Source: Hyphomicrobiales bacterium (lineage in GTDB: Bacteria > Pseudomonadota > Alphaproteobacteria > Rhizobiales > WTKA01). Taken from it: a stretch of DNA of 47,256 bases. Shown here one piece after another: positions 27,111-37,199 of this stretch; position 1 is the first letter of the stretch; every line of letters begins with the position of its first letter. Under the pieces are notes generated by a model. The model worked only from the letters and a program-made list of their open reading frames with translations. It was not told the origin of the DNA and ran no database searches. The position numbers and the translations under genes are program-made. The stretch covers positions 1 through 47,256 of the forward strand of contig WTKA01000061.1 in NCBI GenBank assembly GCA_011524605.1, given 5' to 3'.

Positions 27111-28478
27111 TTATATCTTTTTATCTTTATTTTTAGTTTCAAGTTTTGAAATCAGAAGCCAGGCGGTGATACATCCTGCGATACCGAAAGGAATAGCGCC
27201 TATTGCTTGTCCGATTATTGTCCCTTTTGCATCATAATAGTGAGCGCCAACAAGGACGAATGGTATTGTGCCTAAAGAAGCTTTGCCCCAGTTAAATAAG
27301 GTTGCTAACCCTGCATAGCTTAATGTGTTAAAAGTAGCGTTAGCAACAAATAACACGCCGTTAAATAAGAATAAGGGGCATGCAATCCAAATGAATGCAA
27401 AAACAAGCTCTTTTGAGACGCCAGTAATAGCGAATTGCTCTGCAAGGGCATGGCGAGAAGCAATGATGATAGCGCATATGAAAACTGTATAACCGATAGC
27501 AAATAGCATGCCGCTTAGATAGGCAGATTTAACGCGATCAAATTTACCCGCCCCATAATTTTGCCCAATGATGGGTCCAATTGCGCCAGATAGAGCAAAT
27601 AAAGCGCCAAATGCTACAGGAACTAGTCGGGCAATAAAAGACCACGCAGCCATTGCTTCATCGCCATATTCTGCAAGGCTGATTTGAACATATCCATTTG
27701 AAAAGGGTGTAGCGATATTAGTAAGCACGGCAGGGCCGGCAATGAAAAAATAAGGTTTTAAAGTTGATATAAGAGAGCTTTTTTGCGGAATAACCCACAT
27801 TTTGTGGATGTGAATAATAACATAAAGGCCATAAGCTGCGCCTGTAAGCCGTGCAGCAACAGATGCCATGGCCGCGCCTTCGATACCTAAATCTAGAACG
27901 AAAATTAAGATGGGGTCGAGAGCTGCATTAGTAATGGCTGAAATTAGAGTGATATAGGCTGAGCGTTTGGCATCACCAACAGCGCGCGCAATGCCTGTAG
28001 AAACCATGACAATACCCATTAAAGGCAAAGTTGGTACAATAATTATGAGATAGCTATAGGCAAGATCATATGTTTTATTTGCAGCGCCCAGATAGTGTAA
28101 TAATGGCGTTGCAAATACAAAAGTTAGTAAGCCAATGATCGAGAGGAGTGCAATAACATATAGGGTTGCTGAAGAAGCAATTTGCCTTGCTTTTTCCATA
28201 TCACCAGCACCAACGCTTCGCGATACAAGCGCGATGGTGCCAATCATAAGGCCAACGCTTAAGGAGATGTTAGCGAATAAAATTGTTCCAGCAATGCCGA
28301 GCGCAGCTTGAATTTCTAGGATGCCCAGCTGAGATAAAAACCAAAAGTCAACAAAATCAACAAGGAAAATCGCCATAAGTCCAACAGCGGCTGACGTAGC
28401 CATAATAGCAACATGTTTTAACGTTGAACCTGTTAAAAATTTTGCTTGTGCATTGTCAGCTTTTATGCCGTTGGCCAT
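27111..28478 (-). CDS. MATE family efflux transporter
   Basis: A 455-residue inner-membrane antiporter with about 12 hydrophobic segments in two related halves. MATE features are VDFVDFWFLSQLG, ISLSVGLMIGTIALVSRSVGAGD, GIARAVGDAKRSAYITL and the second-half ALSGAIGPIIGQNYGAGKFDRV. The closest type is the NorM/DinF-like branch, but the substrate is not predictable. It lies 23 nt downstream of gpmA on the same strand, so it may be co-transcribed. Confidence 0.9.
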   Translation of the reverse strand: MANGIKADNAQAKFLTGSTLKHVAIMATSAAVGLMAIFLVDFVDFWFLSQLGILEIQAALGIAGTILFANISLSVGLMIGTIALVSRSVGAGDMEKARQIASSATLYVIALLSIIGLLTFVFATPLLHYLGAANKTYDLAYSYLIIIVPTLPLMGIVMVSTGIARAVGDAKRSAYITLISAITNAALDPILIFVLDLGIEGAAMASVAARLTGAAYGLYVIIHIHKMWVIPQKSSLISTLKPYFFIAGPAVLTNIATPFSNGYVQISLAEYGDEAMAAWSFIARLVPVAFGALFALSGAIGPIIGQNYGAGKFDRVKSAYLSGMLFAIGYTVFICAIIIASRHALAEQFAITGVSKELVFAFIWIACPLFLFNGVLFVANATFNTLSYAGLATLFNWGKASLGTIPFVLVGAHYYDAKGTIIGQAIGAIPFGIAGCITAWLLISKLETKNKDKKI

Positions 28479-28501
28479 AGCTTCTACCTGTCTTGTAAAT
28501 G

Positions 28502-29119
28502 TTATTTATCTAATACTGTTTTTGTTTTTACTGTCGTATCGGCATTGAGCTCATAAACGATTGGAATGCCTGTACCTAGGTTAAGGCCAGTAATTTCATC
28601 AGTGCTCATGCGATCCAGTACCATCATTAAGGCGCGTAGTGAGTTTCCATGCGCCGCAACAATCACAGATTTTTCAGCCATCACTATTGGTAAAATAGTT
28701 TGAATGAAATAAGGCAGAACACGAGCAGCTGTGTCTTTAAGGCTTTCACCGCCTGGAGGAGGAATGTCGTAAGAACGTCTCCAAATATGAACCTGCTCTT
28801 CACCCCATTTTTCACGGGCATCATCTTTATTCAGACCCGTCAAGTCTCCGTAATGGCGCTCATTTAATGCTTCATGTTTAATAGGGGCAAGGTCACTTTG
28901 CTCAACACCATCTAAAATATGTCCGCATGTTTTTTGTGCCCGCTTTAAGTTAGAGGTAAAGGCAATATCAAATTTCAGGCCAGCTTTTTGAAGGCGGAGA
29001 CCTGCAGCTTTGGCTTCATCAACACCTTGCTCCGTTAAATCTACATCATGCCACCCTGTAAAAAGATTTTTCAAATTCCAATCACTTTGGCCATGACGCA
29101 CTAATGTTAATTGTCTCAC
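28502..29119 (-). CDS. gpmA: 2,3-bisphosphoglycerate-dependent phosphoglycerate mutase
   Basis: A 205-residue glycolytic mutase interconverting 3- and 2-phosphoglycerate. It has [10 protein letters not shown] (phosphohistidine His9), [40 protein letters not shown] and [10 protein letters not shown] (second catalytic His). It is about 40 residues shorter than E. coli GpmA, the short form usual in alphaproteobacteria. The start is GTG with AAGGAG at 7 nt. Confidence 0.94.
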   Translation of the reverse strand: MRQLTLVRHGQSDWNLKNLFTGWHDVDLTEQGVDEAKAAGLRLQKAGLKFDIAFTSNLKRAQKTCGHILDGVEQSDLAPIKHEALNERHYGDLTGLNKDDAREKWGEEQVHIWRRSYDIPPPGGESLKDTAARVLPYFIQTILPIVMAEKSVIVAAHGNSLRALMMVLDRMSTDEITGLNLGTGIPIVYELNADTTVKTKTVLDK

Positions 29120-29543
29120 TTGACACTCCTTCTTTAATTTTTCTGATGAATGGACTTAATATTAGAAAAAAGCAAGTCTTTGCATTATATTTTATTTTTA
29201 GGATTAAAAGCATATTCATAATATAACCTAGAAACTCTAATTCTAGTGGCAATTAATATTTATTGTAAAATGAAAGTCTAAGCGCTTAAACTTTTATTCG
29301 AATTGCTTGTAAGCAATGTTAAAATAAGCAGCTGTTAAGCTAAAAATTATCCCATTTTGCAATTCGAGCAGATTCTTTGTTGAAGAGTAGACAAAGCTGT
29401 GTTAGAGGAAGCTCGGTTTTAGCAACAATTAGATTCTTTTAAGTGAGTTAGGCGTAAGCTTAAAATTTCATATTTCACTATTGATTGATCTAAAATGTTG
29501 GTTTATTTGAAACAATGAATTAAAAAACAAAGAGAGAGAATTA
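29120..29543. promoter_or_regulatory. Intergenic region upstream of the ATP synthase operon
   Basis: A 424-nt AT-rich spacer with no recognisable gene. It must hold the divergent gpmA and atpHAGDC promoters. Dyads seen: CTAGAA-N7-TTCTAG (29228-29246) and ATTGCTT-GT-AAGCAAT (29302-29317), the latter with the form of an operator. Two GATTC (GANTC) sites lie at about 29370-29440. No assignment is possible. Confidence 0.4.
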
Positions 29544-30104
29544 GTGACAAGTCCACAATCCCAAACATCCGTTATGGCACGCCGCTATTCTACAGCTCTG
29601 TTTGAGCTTAGCGAAGAAGCTAAAGCGACAGATATTGTGTTGTCTGATTTAATAGCTTTTGCAAAATTGATTGGCGGCAATGGCGAGCTGGTTAAATTTG
29701 TAAAAAGCCCTGTTGTTGCTATTGAAGAGCAGCTTAATGTTGTCAAAGAAATATGCGCAAAATCATCTGCTAATACGTTGACAGCAAATTTTTTAGCGTT
29801 GGTAACTAAAAATGCCCGTTTAAACGCTATTGAAGAAATTATTCTAGCATTTCAGCAGCAAGTCGCTCAGGCTCGCGGTGAGGTGGTTGCTCAGGTTGTA
29901 ACTGCAACAGAGCTAGCTCAAGTCCAGTCTGAAGAGCTCACGCAAATGCTCGAAAAAACTTTAGGAAAAAAAGTTCAGCTTGAACTTAATGTTGATCCAG
30001 CTATCCTTGGCGGCCTTGTTGTTCGCGTTGGAAGTAAAATGATTGACACATCTATTCGTACAAAACTTGAAAACTTGAAAATTGCAATGAGAGAGGTCGG
30101 CTAA
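29544..30104 (+). CDS. atpH: ATP synthase F1 subunit delta
   Basis: A 186-residue delta subunit (OSCP homologue) linking F1 to the stator. It has [15 protein letters not shown] at the N-terminus, [17 protein letters not shown] and the conserved C-terminal [29 protein letters not shown]. The start is GTG behind AGAGAGAG. Its stop overlaps the atpA start (TAATG). First gene of an F1-only operon; F0 genes are elsewhere, as usual in alphaproteobacteria. Confidence 0.94.
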   Translation: MTSPQSQTSVMARRYSTALFELSEEAKATDIVLSDLIAFAKLIGGNGELVKFVKSPVVAIEEQLNVVKEICAKSSANTLTANFLALVTKNARLNAIEEIILAFQQQVAQARGEVVAQVVTATELAQVQSEELTQMLEKTLGKKVQLELNVDPAILGGLVVRVGSKMIDTSIRTKLENLKIAMREVG

Positions 30105-31633
30105 TGGATATTAGTGCCGCAGAAATTTCCTCGATTCTGAAGGATCAAATTAAGAACTTTGGTAGCGAAGCCGAAGTTTCTGAAGTTGGTCAAGTGCTGT
30201 CAGTTGGTGACGGTATTGCTCGGGTCTATGGATTAGATAATGTTCAAATGGGTGAGATGGTTGAATTTCCTGGCGGAATTCGCGGTATGGCTCTCAATTT
30301 GGAAACTGACAATGTTGGTGTTGTTATCTTTGGTTCTGACAGAGATATTAAAGAAGGCGATACTGTTAAGCGTACTGGTGCAATCGTTGATGCTCCAGTT
30401 GGTAAAGGTCTTCTAGGTCGCGTTGTTGATGGTCTTGGTAACCCAATCGATGGTAAAGGCCCTATTGAAAATGTTGAGCGTCGTCAAGTTGATGTTAAGG
30501 CACCAGGTATTTTGCCTCGTAAGTCAGTGCATGAGCCAATGCAGACAGGTCTGAAAGCTATTGATGCTCTTATTCCTGTTGGTCGTGGCCAGCGTGAGTT
30601 GATTATTGGTGACCGTCAGACGGGTAAAACAGCCGTTGCTCTTGATACGATCCTAAATCAAAAGCCAATTAACCAAGGTGACGATGAAAGCAAAAAGCTT
30701 TACTGTATTTATGTTGCTGTTGGTCAAAAGCGTTCGACTGTTGCGCAGTTCGTTAAAGTTCTTGAAGACAATGGCGCTCTTGAATATTCAATCGTTATTG
30801 CAGCTACGGCCTCTGATTCTGCACCAATGCAGTTCCTTGCGCCATTTACTGGCTGTACAATGGGTGAATATTTCCGTGATAATGGTATGCACGGTTTAAT
30901 CGTTTATGATGATCTTTCAAAGCAAGCTGTTGCTTATCGTCAGATGTCTCTTCTTCTTCGTCGTCCACCCGGGCGTGAAGCTTATCCTGGTGACGTTTTC
31001 TATCTTCACTCTCGCCTTCTTGAGCGTGCAGCGAAGCTAAATGAAGATAATGGTGCAGGCTCATTAACAGCATTACCTGTTATTGAAACGCAAGCAAATG
31101 ACGTATCTGCATTCATTCCAACAAACGTAATTTCGATTACTGATGGTCAGATTTTCCTTGAGACAGATCTTTTCTATCAAGGTATTCGTCCTGCGGTTAA
31201 CGTTGGTCTTTCAGTTTCTCGCGTTGGTTCATCTGCTCAAATTAAAGCAATGAAGCAAGTGGCTGGTAAGATTAAAGGTGAATTAGCGCAGTATCGTGAG
31301 ATGGCAGCTTTCGCTCAGTTTGGTTCTGATCTTGATGCCGCGACGCAAGCTTTGCTGAACCGTGGTTCACGTCTTACAGAATTGTTGAAGCAACCACAGT
31401 TCTCTCCTTTGAAAGTTGAAGAGCAAGTTGTTGTGATTTACTGTGGTGTGAATGGTTATTTAGATGACCTTCCATTAGACCGCGTGCGTGCATTTGAAGA
31501 GGAATTCCTAGGCTTTATGCAAGAGAAGCATATGGCTGTTTTAGATGCAATTCGCACTGAGCAAAAACTATCCGATGATACATCAGCTAAACTTAAAGAT
31601 GCTGCTGATGCTTTCAAGAAAACATTTGCTTAA
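30104..31633 (+). CDS. atpA: ATP synthase F1 subunit alpha
   Basis: A 509-residue non-catalytic nucleotide-binding subunit of normal length. [12 protein letters not shown] at the N-terminus, P-loop GDRQTGKTA (about 170), arginine-finger region [17 protein letters not shown] and C-terminal [11 protein letters not shown] are all intact. Coding is heavily biased to highly expressed-type codons. A hairpin lies in the 72-nt gap before atpG. Confidence 0.98.
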   Translation: MDISAAEISSILKDQIKNFGSEAEVSEVGQVLSVGDGIARVYGLDNVQMGEMVEFPGGIRGMALNLETDNVGVVIFGSDRDIKEGDTVKRTGAIVDAPVGKGLLGRVVDGLGNPIDGKGPIENVERRQVDVKAPGILPRKSVHEPMQTGLKAIDALIPVGRGQRELIIGDRQTGKTAVALDTILNQKPINQGDDESKKLYCIYVAVGQKRSTVAQFVKVLEDNGALEYSIVIAATASDSAPMQFLAPFTGCTMGEYFRDNGMHGLIVYDDLSKQAVAYRQMSLLLRRPPGREAYPGDVFYLHSRLLERAAKLNEDNGAGSLTALPVIETQANDVSAFIPTNVISITDGQIFLETDLFYQGIRPAVNVGLSVSRVGSSAQIKAMKQVAGKIKGELAQYREMAAFAQFGSDLDAATQALLNRGSRLTELLKQPQFSPLKVEEQVVVIYCGVNGYLDDLPLDRVRAFEEEFLGFMQEKHMAVLDAIRTEQKLSDDTSAKLKDAADAFKKTFA

Positions 31634-31639
31634 ATTTAA

Positions 31640-31667
31640 TGAGTGTAGAGGATCTCTTCTACACTCA
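31640..31667 (+). promoter_or_regulatory. Intercistronic hairpin between atpA and atpG
   Basis: TGAGTGTAGA (31640-31649) and TCTACACTCA (31658-31667) form a perfect 10-bp stem with an 8-nt loop. No T-run follows, so mRNA stabilisation or processing is likelier than termination. Confidence 0.65.
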
Positions 31668-31705
31668 CTCGTTTAGCTGCCCAAAGTCCGATAAATAGGT
31701 ATAAT

Positions 31706-32584
31706 ATGGCAAGCCTTAAAGAATTAAAAACTCGTATTTCTTCAGTCAAAGCGACGCAGAAGATTACCAAAGCAATGCAAATGGTTGCATCTGCAAAATT
31801 GCGCAAAGCGCAAGAGGCGATTACTGCAACGCGTCCTTATGCTGAACGCATGGACACTGTTTTAGGTAATTTAGCTGCTGGTATGCAAGCTGAAGGTGAT
31901 GCGCCAAAACTTCTTGCTGGTACAGGGGAAGATAAAGTTCATCTTCTTGTTGTTGCAAGTGCTGAGCGTGGTTTATGTGGTGGTTTTAATACATCAATCG
32001 CAAAGATTGCACGTGAACATACTCTTGATCTTCAAAGTCAGGGTAAAGAAGTTAAAATATTATGCGTTGGCAAAAAAGCTGCTGACGTATTGCGTCGCGA
32101 GTTTAGCGACATTATGCTTGACACAATTGAGTTGAGAGACGCAAAGCAGATAGAATTTAAGCATGCCGCTACCGTTTCGGATAAAATATTTGAAATGTTT
32201 GAGGCAGGTGAATTTGATGTCTGTTCTTTATTCTATGCAGAGTTTAAATCTGTAATTAGTCAAATCCCTACACGTCAGCAGCTTATTCCTGCTGACATTC
32301 CTGCGGTTGAAGCAGAAACTGGTTTAGATGTTCAATATGAATATGAGCCAGATGAGAATGAAATTTTGGCAGATCTTTTGCCACGCAATATTTCATTCCA
32401 AATTTTTAAAGCTTTGCTTGAAAATGCTGCTTCAGAACAGGGCGCGCGCATGAGTGCAATGGATAACGCAACGCGCAATGCAGGCGACATGATTAATTCT
32501 CTAACGCTGACTTATAATAGAACGCGTCAGGCAATTATTACAAAAGAACTTATTGAAATCATCTCTGGCGCTGAGGCGCTGTAA
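31706..32584 (+). CDS. atpG: ATP synthase F1 subunit gamma
   Basis: A 292-residue central stalk subunit. It has [34 protein letters not shown] at the start, [11 protein letters not shown], and the C-terminal helix [18 protein letters not shown] with [18 protein letters not shown]. Complete and of normal length. Confidence 0.97.
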   Translation: MASLKELKTRISSVKATQKITKAMQMVASAKLRKAQEAITATRPYAERMDTVLGNLAAGMQAEGDAPKLLAGTGEDKVHLLVVASAERGLCGGFNTSIAKIAREHTLDLQSQGKEVKILCVGKKAADVLRREFSDIMLDTIELRDAKQIEFKHAATVSDKIFEMFEAGEFDVCSLFYAEFKSVISQIPTRQQLIPADIPAVEAETGLDVQYEYEPDENEILADLLPRNISFQIFKALLENAASEQGARMSAMDNATRNAGDMINSLTLTYNRTRQAIITKELIEIISGAEAL

Positions 32585-32591
32585 CTAATAG

Positions 32592-34055
<1,464 letters not shown>

Positions 34056-34063
34056 AATGTCTC

Positions 34064-34103
34064 ATACTCCTATATTCTCTTAAAATATAGGAGTATTAAT
34101 TTT
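34064..34103 (+). terminator. Intercistronic terminator-like hairpin between atpD and atpC
   Basis: ATACTCCTATATT (34064-34076) and its exact complement (34084-34096) form a 13-bp stem with a 7-nt loop, followed by TAATTTTTTG. It resembles a partial terminator lowering epsilon expression relative to beta. Confidence 0.75.
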
Positions 34104-34125
34104 TTGATTTTGGAAAGACTTAAAA

Positions 34126-34530
34126 ATGGCTGATAACTTTACATTTGATCTGGTATCACCAGCAAAAGTTTTATTTTCAGAACCTGTAAAATCTGCTGTA
34201 ATTCCTGGTTCATCAGGATATTTTACAGTTTATGCCAATCATGCTCCTACAATTTCAACTTTAAGCCCAGGTATTATTTTAGTTGAAACTGAAAATAATG
34301 AAAATAAAGACGTTTTTGTTAAGGGTGGTTTTATTGATGTTACTCAAGAAAATGTAACGCTCCTTGCTGAAGATGCAAAAGCTGTTTCTGAATTAACTAA
34401 AGAAGAGCTTGAGGCAGCGATAGATCAGCTCGCAGTTGAATTAGAAGCTTCGAAGGATGAAGATTTGAAAATTAAAATTCAAGATCATCTTGCCCAGCTT
34501 AAAATTGTTGCTGAGCAGATCTCTAATTAA
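34126..34530 (+). CDS. atpC: ATP synthase F1 subunit epsilon
   Basis: A 134-residue epsilon subunit. The N-terminal beta sandwich is recognisable (FDLVSPAKVLFSEPVKSAVIPGSSGYFTVYANHAP, FVKGGFIDVTQENVTLLAEDA). The C-terminal helical pair (about 85-130) is acidic and Lys-rich. It rotates with gamma and can inhibit ATP hydrolysis. Last gene of the operon. Confidence 0.95.
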   Translation: MADNFTFDLVSPAKVLFSEPVKSAVIPGSSGYFTVYANHAPTISTLSPGIILVETENNENKDVFVKGGFIDVTQENVTLLAEDAKAVSELTKEELEAAIDQLAVELEASKDEDLKIKIQDHLAQLKIVAEQISN

Positions 34531-34551
34531 TATTTCTTATATATTTAAATT

Positions 34552-34588
34552 AAAGCCCTATTGTTTAGCGACAATAGGGCTTTTTTAT
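34552..34588 (+). terminator. Terminator of the atp operon
   Basis: AAAGCCCTATTGT (34552-34564) pairs perfectly with 34571-34583 (13 bp, 6-nt loop), running into a T-rich tail. Confidence 0.93.
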
Positions 34589-34925
34589 TGAAAGAGGATT
34601 TATAGGTTTCGGCTTTGCTTACTTGCTTCGTTCGCGCGCTCTTATCGTGGTCTCATCGCCTGCCTAGAATAACAAAAGAAAAAACAAAAAACTTTTCCCG
34701 GAATTTCGTTAGAAATATCAGGGATCGCTATCGTTTGAAGCTCTTCGCTTTACTGTGCATTATGCGGCTTAATCACGTATCAAGTGCGGGGGCAGTATGT
34801 TGTTATTTTAGAAGAATAAAAAGATGATTTTAGTCATTTGCAAGTACCACTGCATGAGGGAGCTTATGCTTCGTATTCAATCAGATATGGACAAAGTGAA
34901 TTCTCGTTAGTGGCCTAACAATCGC
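34589..34925. other. Orphan noncoding stretch between facing terminators
   Basis: About 340 nt with no recognised gene, bounded by the atp terminator and by a minus-strand terminator. The left part (about 34600-34670) is more GC-rich than the usual spacers here. The only track ORF (34615-34827) begins with TTG, lacks a good ribosome-binding site and is Arg/Lys-rich without family resemblance. I saw no signature of 6S, tmRNA, SRP or RNase P RNA. It could hold a small RNA or a decayed gene. Confidence 0.4.
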
Positions 34926-34953
34926 AAAAATACCCCGTATCAAATACGGGGTA
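34926..34953 (-). terminator. Terminator of the YejA-like gene
   Basis: TACCCCGTAT (34931-34940) and ATACGGGGTA (34944-34953) form a 10-bp stem. On the minus strand it is followed by TTTTTG, so it ends leftward transcription about 105 nt after the YejA-like stop. Confidence 0.88.
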
Positions 34954-35059
34954 GGTATAAGCTATGTATAAGCAACATTTGATTATATAATGGGTTGATA
35001 GATGGTTTTCTAGCCTAGTTCTCATCCAATACAACCACATATTTGGATTAGATTTAGTC

Positions 35060-36958
35060 CTAATCGGATTTAATATTTAACTTATTAGCTTTTTCTTCAT
35101 TCCACCACCATGTACTGACCCCTGTTCCATATTTAGGGGTTTGATCAGGGCGGTCAAAAACATCCCAATAGGCGACGCGCTCTACATCAATATACCAGTT
35201 TGGTATCCAAAAATGATTGACGCGCCACACTCTATCAATGGCCATGAAAATGGCGTGCAATTCTTCTCGGGTCTTTGCCTCAGGAATTTTTTCTGAAATT
35301 GCATCCATGATAGGGTTTTTAATACCCGCTAAATTATAAGAATTTTCTTGGTCTGCATAGCTACTGCCCCATAGTTGCTCTGAACTTTTGCGCGGGGTGA
35401 GGCTAATGCCGAATCCACCAGTAATCATGTCATAATCAAATATTTTTCGAATACGAACATATTGGGCAGGATCCATTCTTTGTAATGTAAGTTTAACGCC
35501 TATTTTCTCTAAATTTTCTTTATAGGGTAGAAGGTAGCGCTCAGTAGTTGCCCCTACATAAGGGTGGCTGATTTCTAATTTTAACCCAGCAGCATTTGTA
35601 CGGATACCATCTTTAAGCTCAAAGCCTGCTGCTTTCAGTAATTTTGTTGCTTTACGTAGCTGTTTGCGTAAACGGCCCGATCCATCTGTTTGCTCAGCTT
35701 GCCACGGCTGCTCCAAAATATTATCAGGAAGTTGATCTAAATAGGGAGCCAAAATCTCTTTTTCTAAGTCTGATGCAATTCCTGTTGCCATATAGGGCGC
35801 GTTCTGGAAAAAGCTATGCGTTCTTTTATATTGCCCATAAAAGAGGTTTTCATTTGTCCATTCAAAATCAAACATTAATGAGAGAGCTTCTCTAACGCGT
35901 ATATCTTGAAAAACAGGGCGCCTTAGGTTGAAGAAAATACCCTGCGTTCCTGTAGGGCTCGCATCTGGTAGCAGTTCTTTCACGACATCATTGCGTTCAA
36001 CCGCTGGAAAATCATATTTTGTTGCCCAGTTTTGTGAGGAATTCTCCGATCTAATAAGATATTCACCAGCTTTAAAAGCCTCAAAGGCCACTGTAGTGTC
36101 CCGATAAAATTCAACGCGAACTTTTTTGAAATTAGCAGTGCCCTTAGCGATTGGGACTTCATCTTCCCACAAATTATCACGTCGGATATATTCAATAAAT
36201 TTACCGGGTTCAAAATCTCCAACTGTGTAAGTGCCGGATGCAAGGGGTTTTGTTAGGTCTGCTTTTGTAAAATCATGTTCTGTATAAAAAGCTTTAGATA
36301 AAATAGGGATGCCAATCATACCAAGCTTATCATTTTGAGATGTATTTGGCTGAAAACGCAGTTCAAATGTTAAATCATCGATTGCCTTTGCGCTTTCCAT
36401 TTTTTCTAAAATACGCTTGAAAAGAAAATATCCTTTTTCCAGCAATAAATTATAAGAAAAGGCAACATCTTCAGCTGTTATTTGCGTGCCATCAGCGAAA
36501 GTCGCATAATCTCTTAAATTAAAACGCCAGCTATTGCCATCTTCTGCAACATCAATTGTTTCTGCAAGCAAGCCGTAGACAGCATCTGCTTCATTGCCAT
36601 TTCCGCCCATTAAGGTGGTGAATAAATAGCTATCGATGAGTGCGGGTGCTTCATTTTTATCAATCAAGCCGTTTAGCGTATCAAAAGTAGATCCTGATTG
36701 ATTGAAACGCGAGGAGCTTGGAGTGACAATATTTTTGCCTGCGATTGGTGCATTTGGATTAACATAATTTAGATATTTAAAATCAGCAGGCAACTCTAAG
36801 TCGCCAAAGACAGAAAGGCCATGGGTTCTCGTAAAGCCTTCAGGAACTGATGAAGCATGAGTGAGTGATGCAATGGGCGATAAGGCTGCAGTAGCAGCAA
36901 TTGCGCCCCCTGTTTTTAACATCGTACGACGGGTAAAACCAGTTGGAAGTGTTGGCAT
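35060..36958 (-). CDS. YejA-like ABC transporter peptide-binding protein
   Basis: About 632 residues, SBP family 5 of the YejA/oligopeptide type. A twin-arginine-like signal (TRRTMLKTGG, then an Ala-rich core ending THAS) indicates Tat export to the periplasm. Family features are HGLSVFGDLELP, FKYLNYVNPNAPIAG, FNLRDYATFADGTQITAEDV, LASGTYTVGDFEPGKFIEY, GIFFNLRRPVFQDIRVREAL, and HFWIPNWY. The start was moved to ATG 36958, which has GAGG 7-10 nt upstream; the track start is TTG. YejA feeds the YejBEF importer for peptides including microcin C. No permease or ATPase genes are adjacent, so it is an orphan here. Confidence 0.85.
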   Translation of the reverse strand: MPTLPTGFTRRTMLKTGGAIAATAALSPIASLTHASSVPEGFTRTHGLSVFGDLELPADFKYLNYVNPNAPIAGKNIVTPSSSRFNQSGSTFDTLNGLIDKNEAPALIDSYLFTTLMGGNGNEADAVYGLLAETIDVAEDGNSWRFNLRDYATFADGTQITAEDVAFSYNLLLEKGYFLFKRILEKMESAKAIDDLTFELRFQPNTSQNDKLGMIGIPILSKAFYTEHDFTKADLTKPLASGTYTVGDFEPGKFIEYIRRDNLWEDEVPIAKGTANFKKVRVEFYRDTTVAFEAFKAGEYLIRSENSSQNWATKYDFPAVERNDVVKELLPDASPTGTQGIFFNLRRPVFQDIRVREALSLMFDFEWTNENLFYGQYKRTHSFFQNAPYMATGIASDLEKEILAPYLDQLPDNILEQPWQAEQTDGSGRLRKQLRKATKLLKAAGFELKDGIRTNAAGLKLEISHPYVGATTERYLLPYKENLEKIGVKLTLQRMDPAQYVRIRKIFDYDMITGGFGISLTPRKSSEQLWGSSYADQENSYNLAGIKNPIMDAISEKIPEAKTREELHAIFMAIDRVWRVNHFWIPNWYIDVERVAYWDVFDRPDQTPKYGTGVSTWWWNEEKANKLNIKSD

Positions 36959-37135
36959 AATTTTCCTCATGTTCAATGGTTAGCTATATATATATCTATA
37001 AAATTTAGGCTATTTGTTTTTTATATTTCCCTAACAATATGACTTTTTTTTATCTATGCCGCAATATCATTTGTTAAAATAGATTTTTATTCAAGTGTTA
37101 CATGAGCTCTTTCTGATAAAATACTGTTTATAAAT

Positions 37136-37170
37136 AAAAAACTGCACCCTCACAAATTGCGGAGGGGGTG
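37136..37170 (-). terminator. Terminator of the SbmA/BacA-like gene
   Basis: On the minus strand CACCCCCTC and GAGGGTG form an imperfect stem (37145-37151 with 37162-37170) followed by GCAGTTTTTT. It lies about 30 nt after the stop. The 17-nt run AAAAAACTGCACCCTCA is shared exactly with the terminator at 38277-38307. Confidence 0.75.
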
Positions 37171-37199
37171 ATTTGTCAGTACAACTAGTACTTTTTTAT

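Noticed and set aside
34615-34827. 70-residue plus-strand ORF after atpC
   Set aside because: TTG start, no convincing ribosome-binding site, basic composition with no family resemblance; treated as noncoding.
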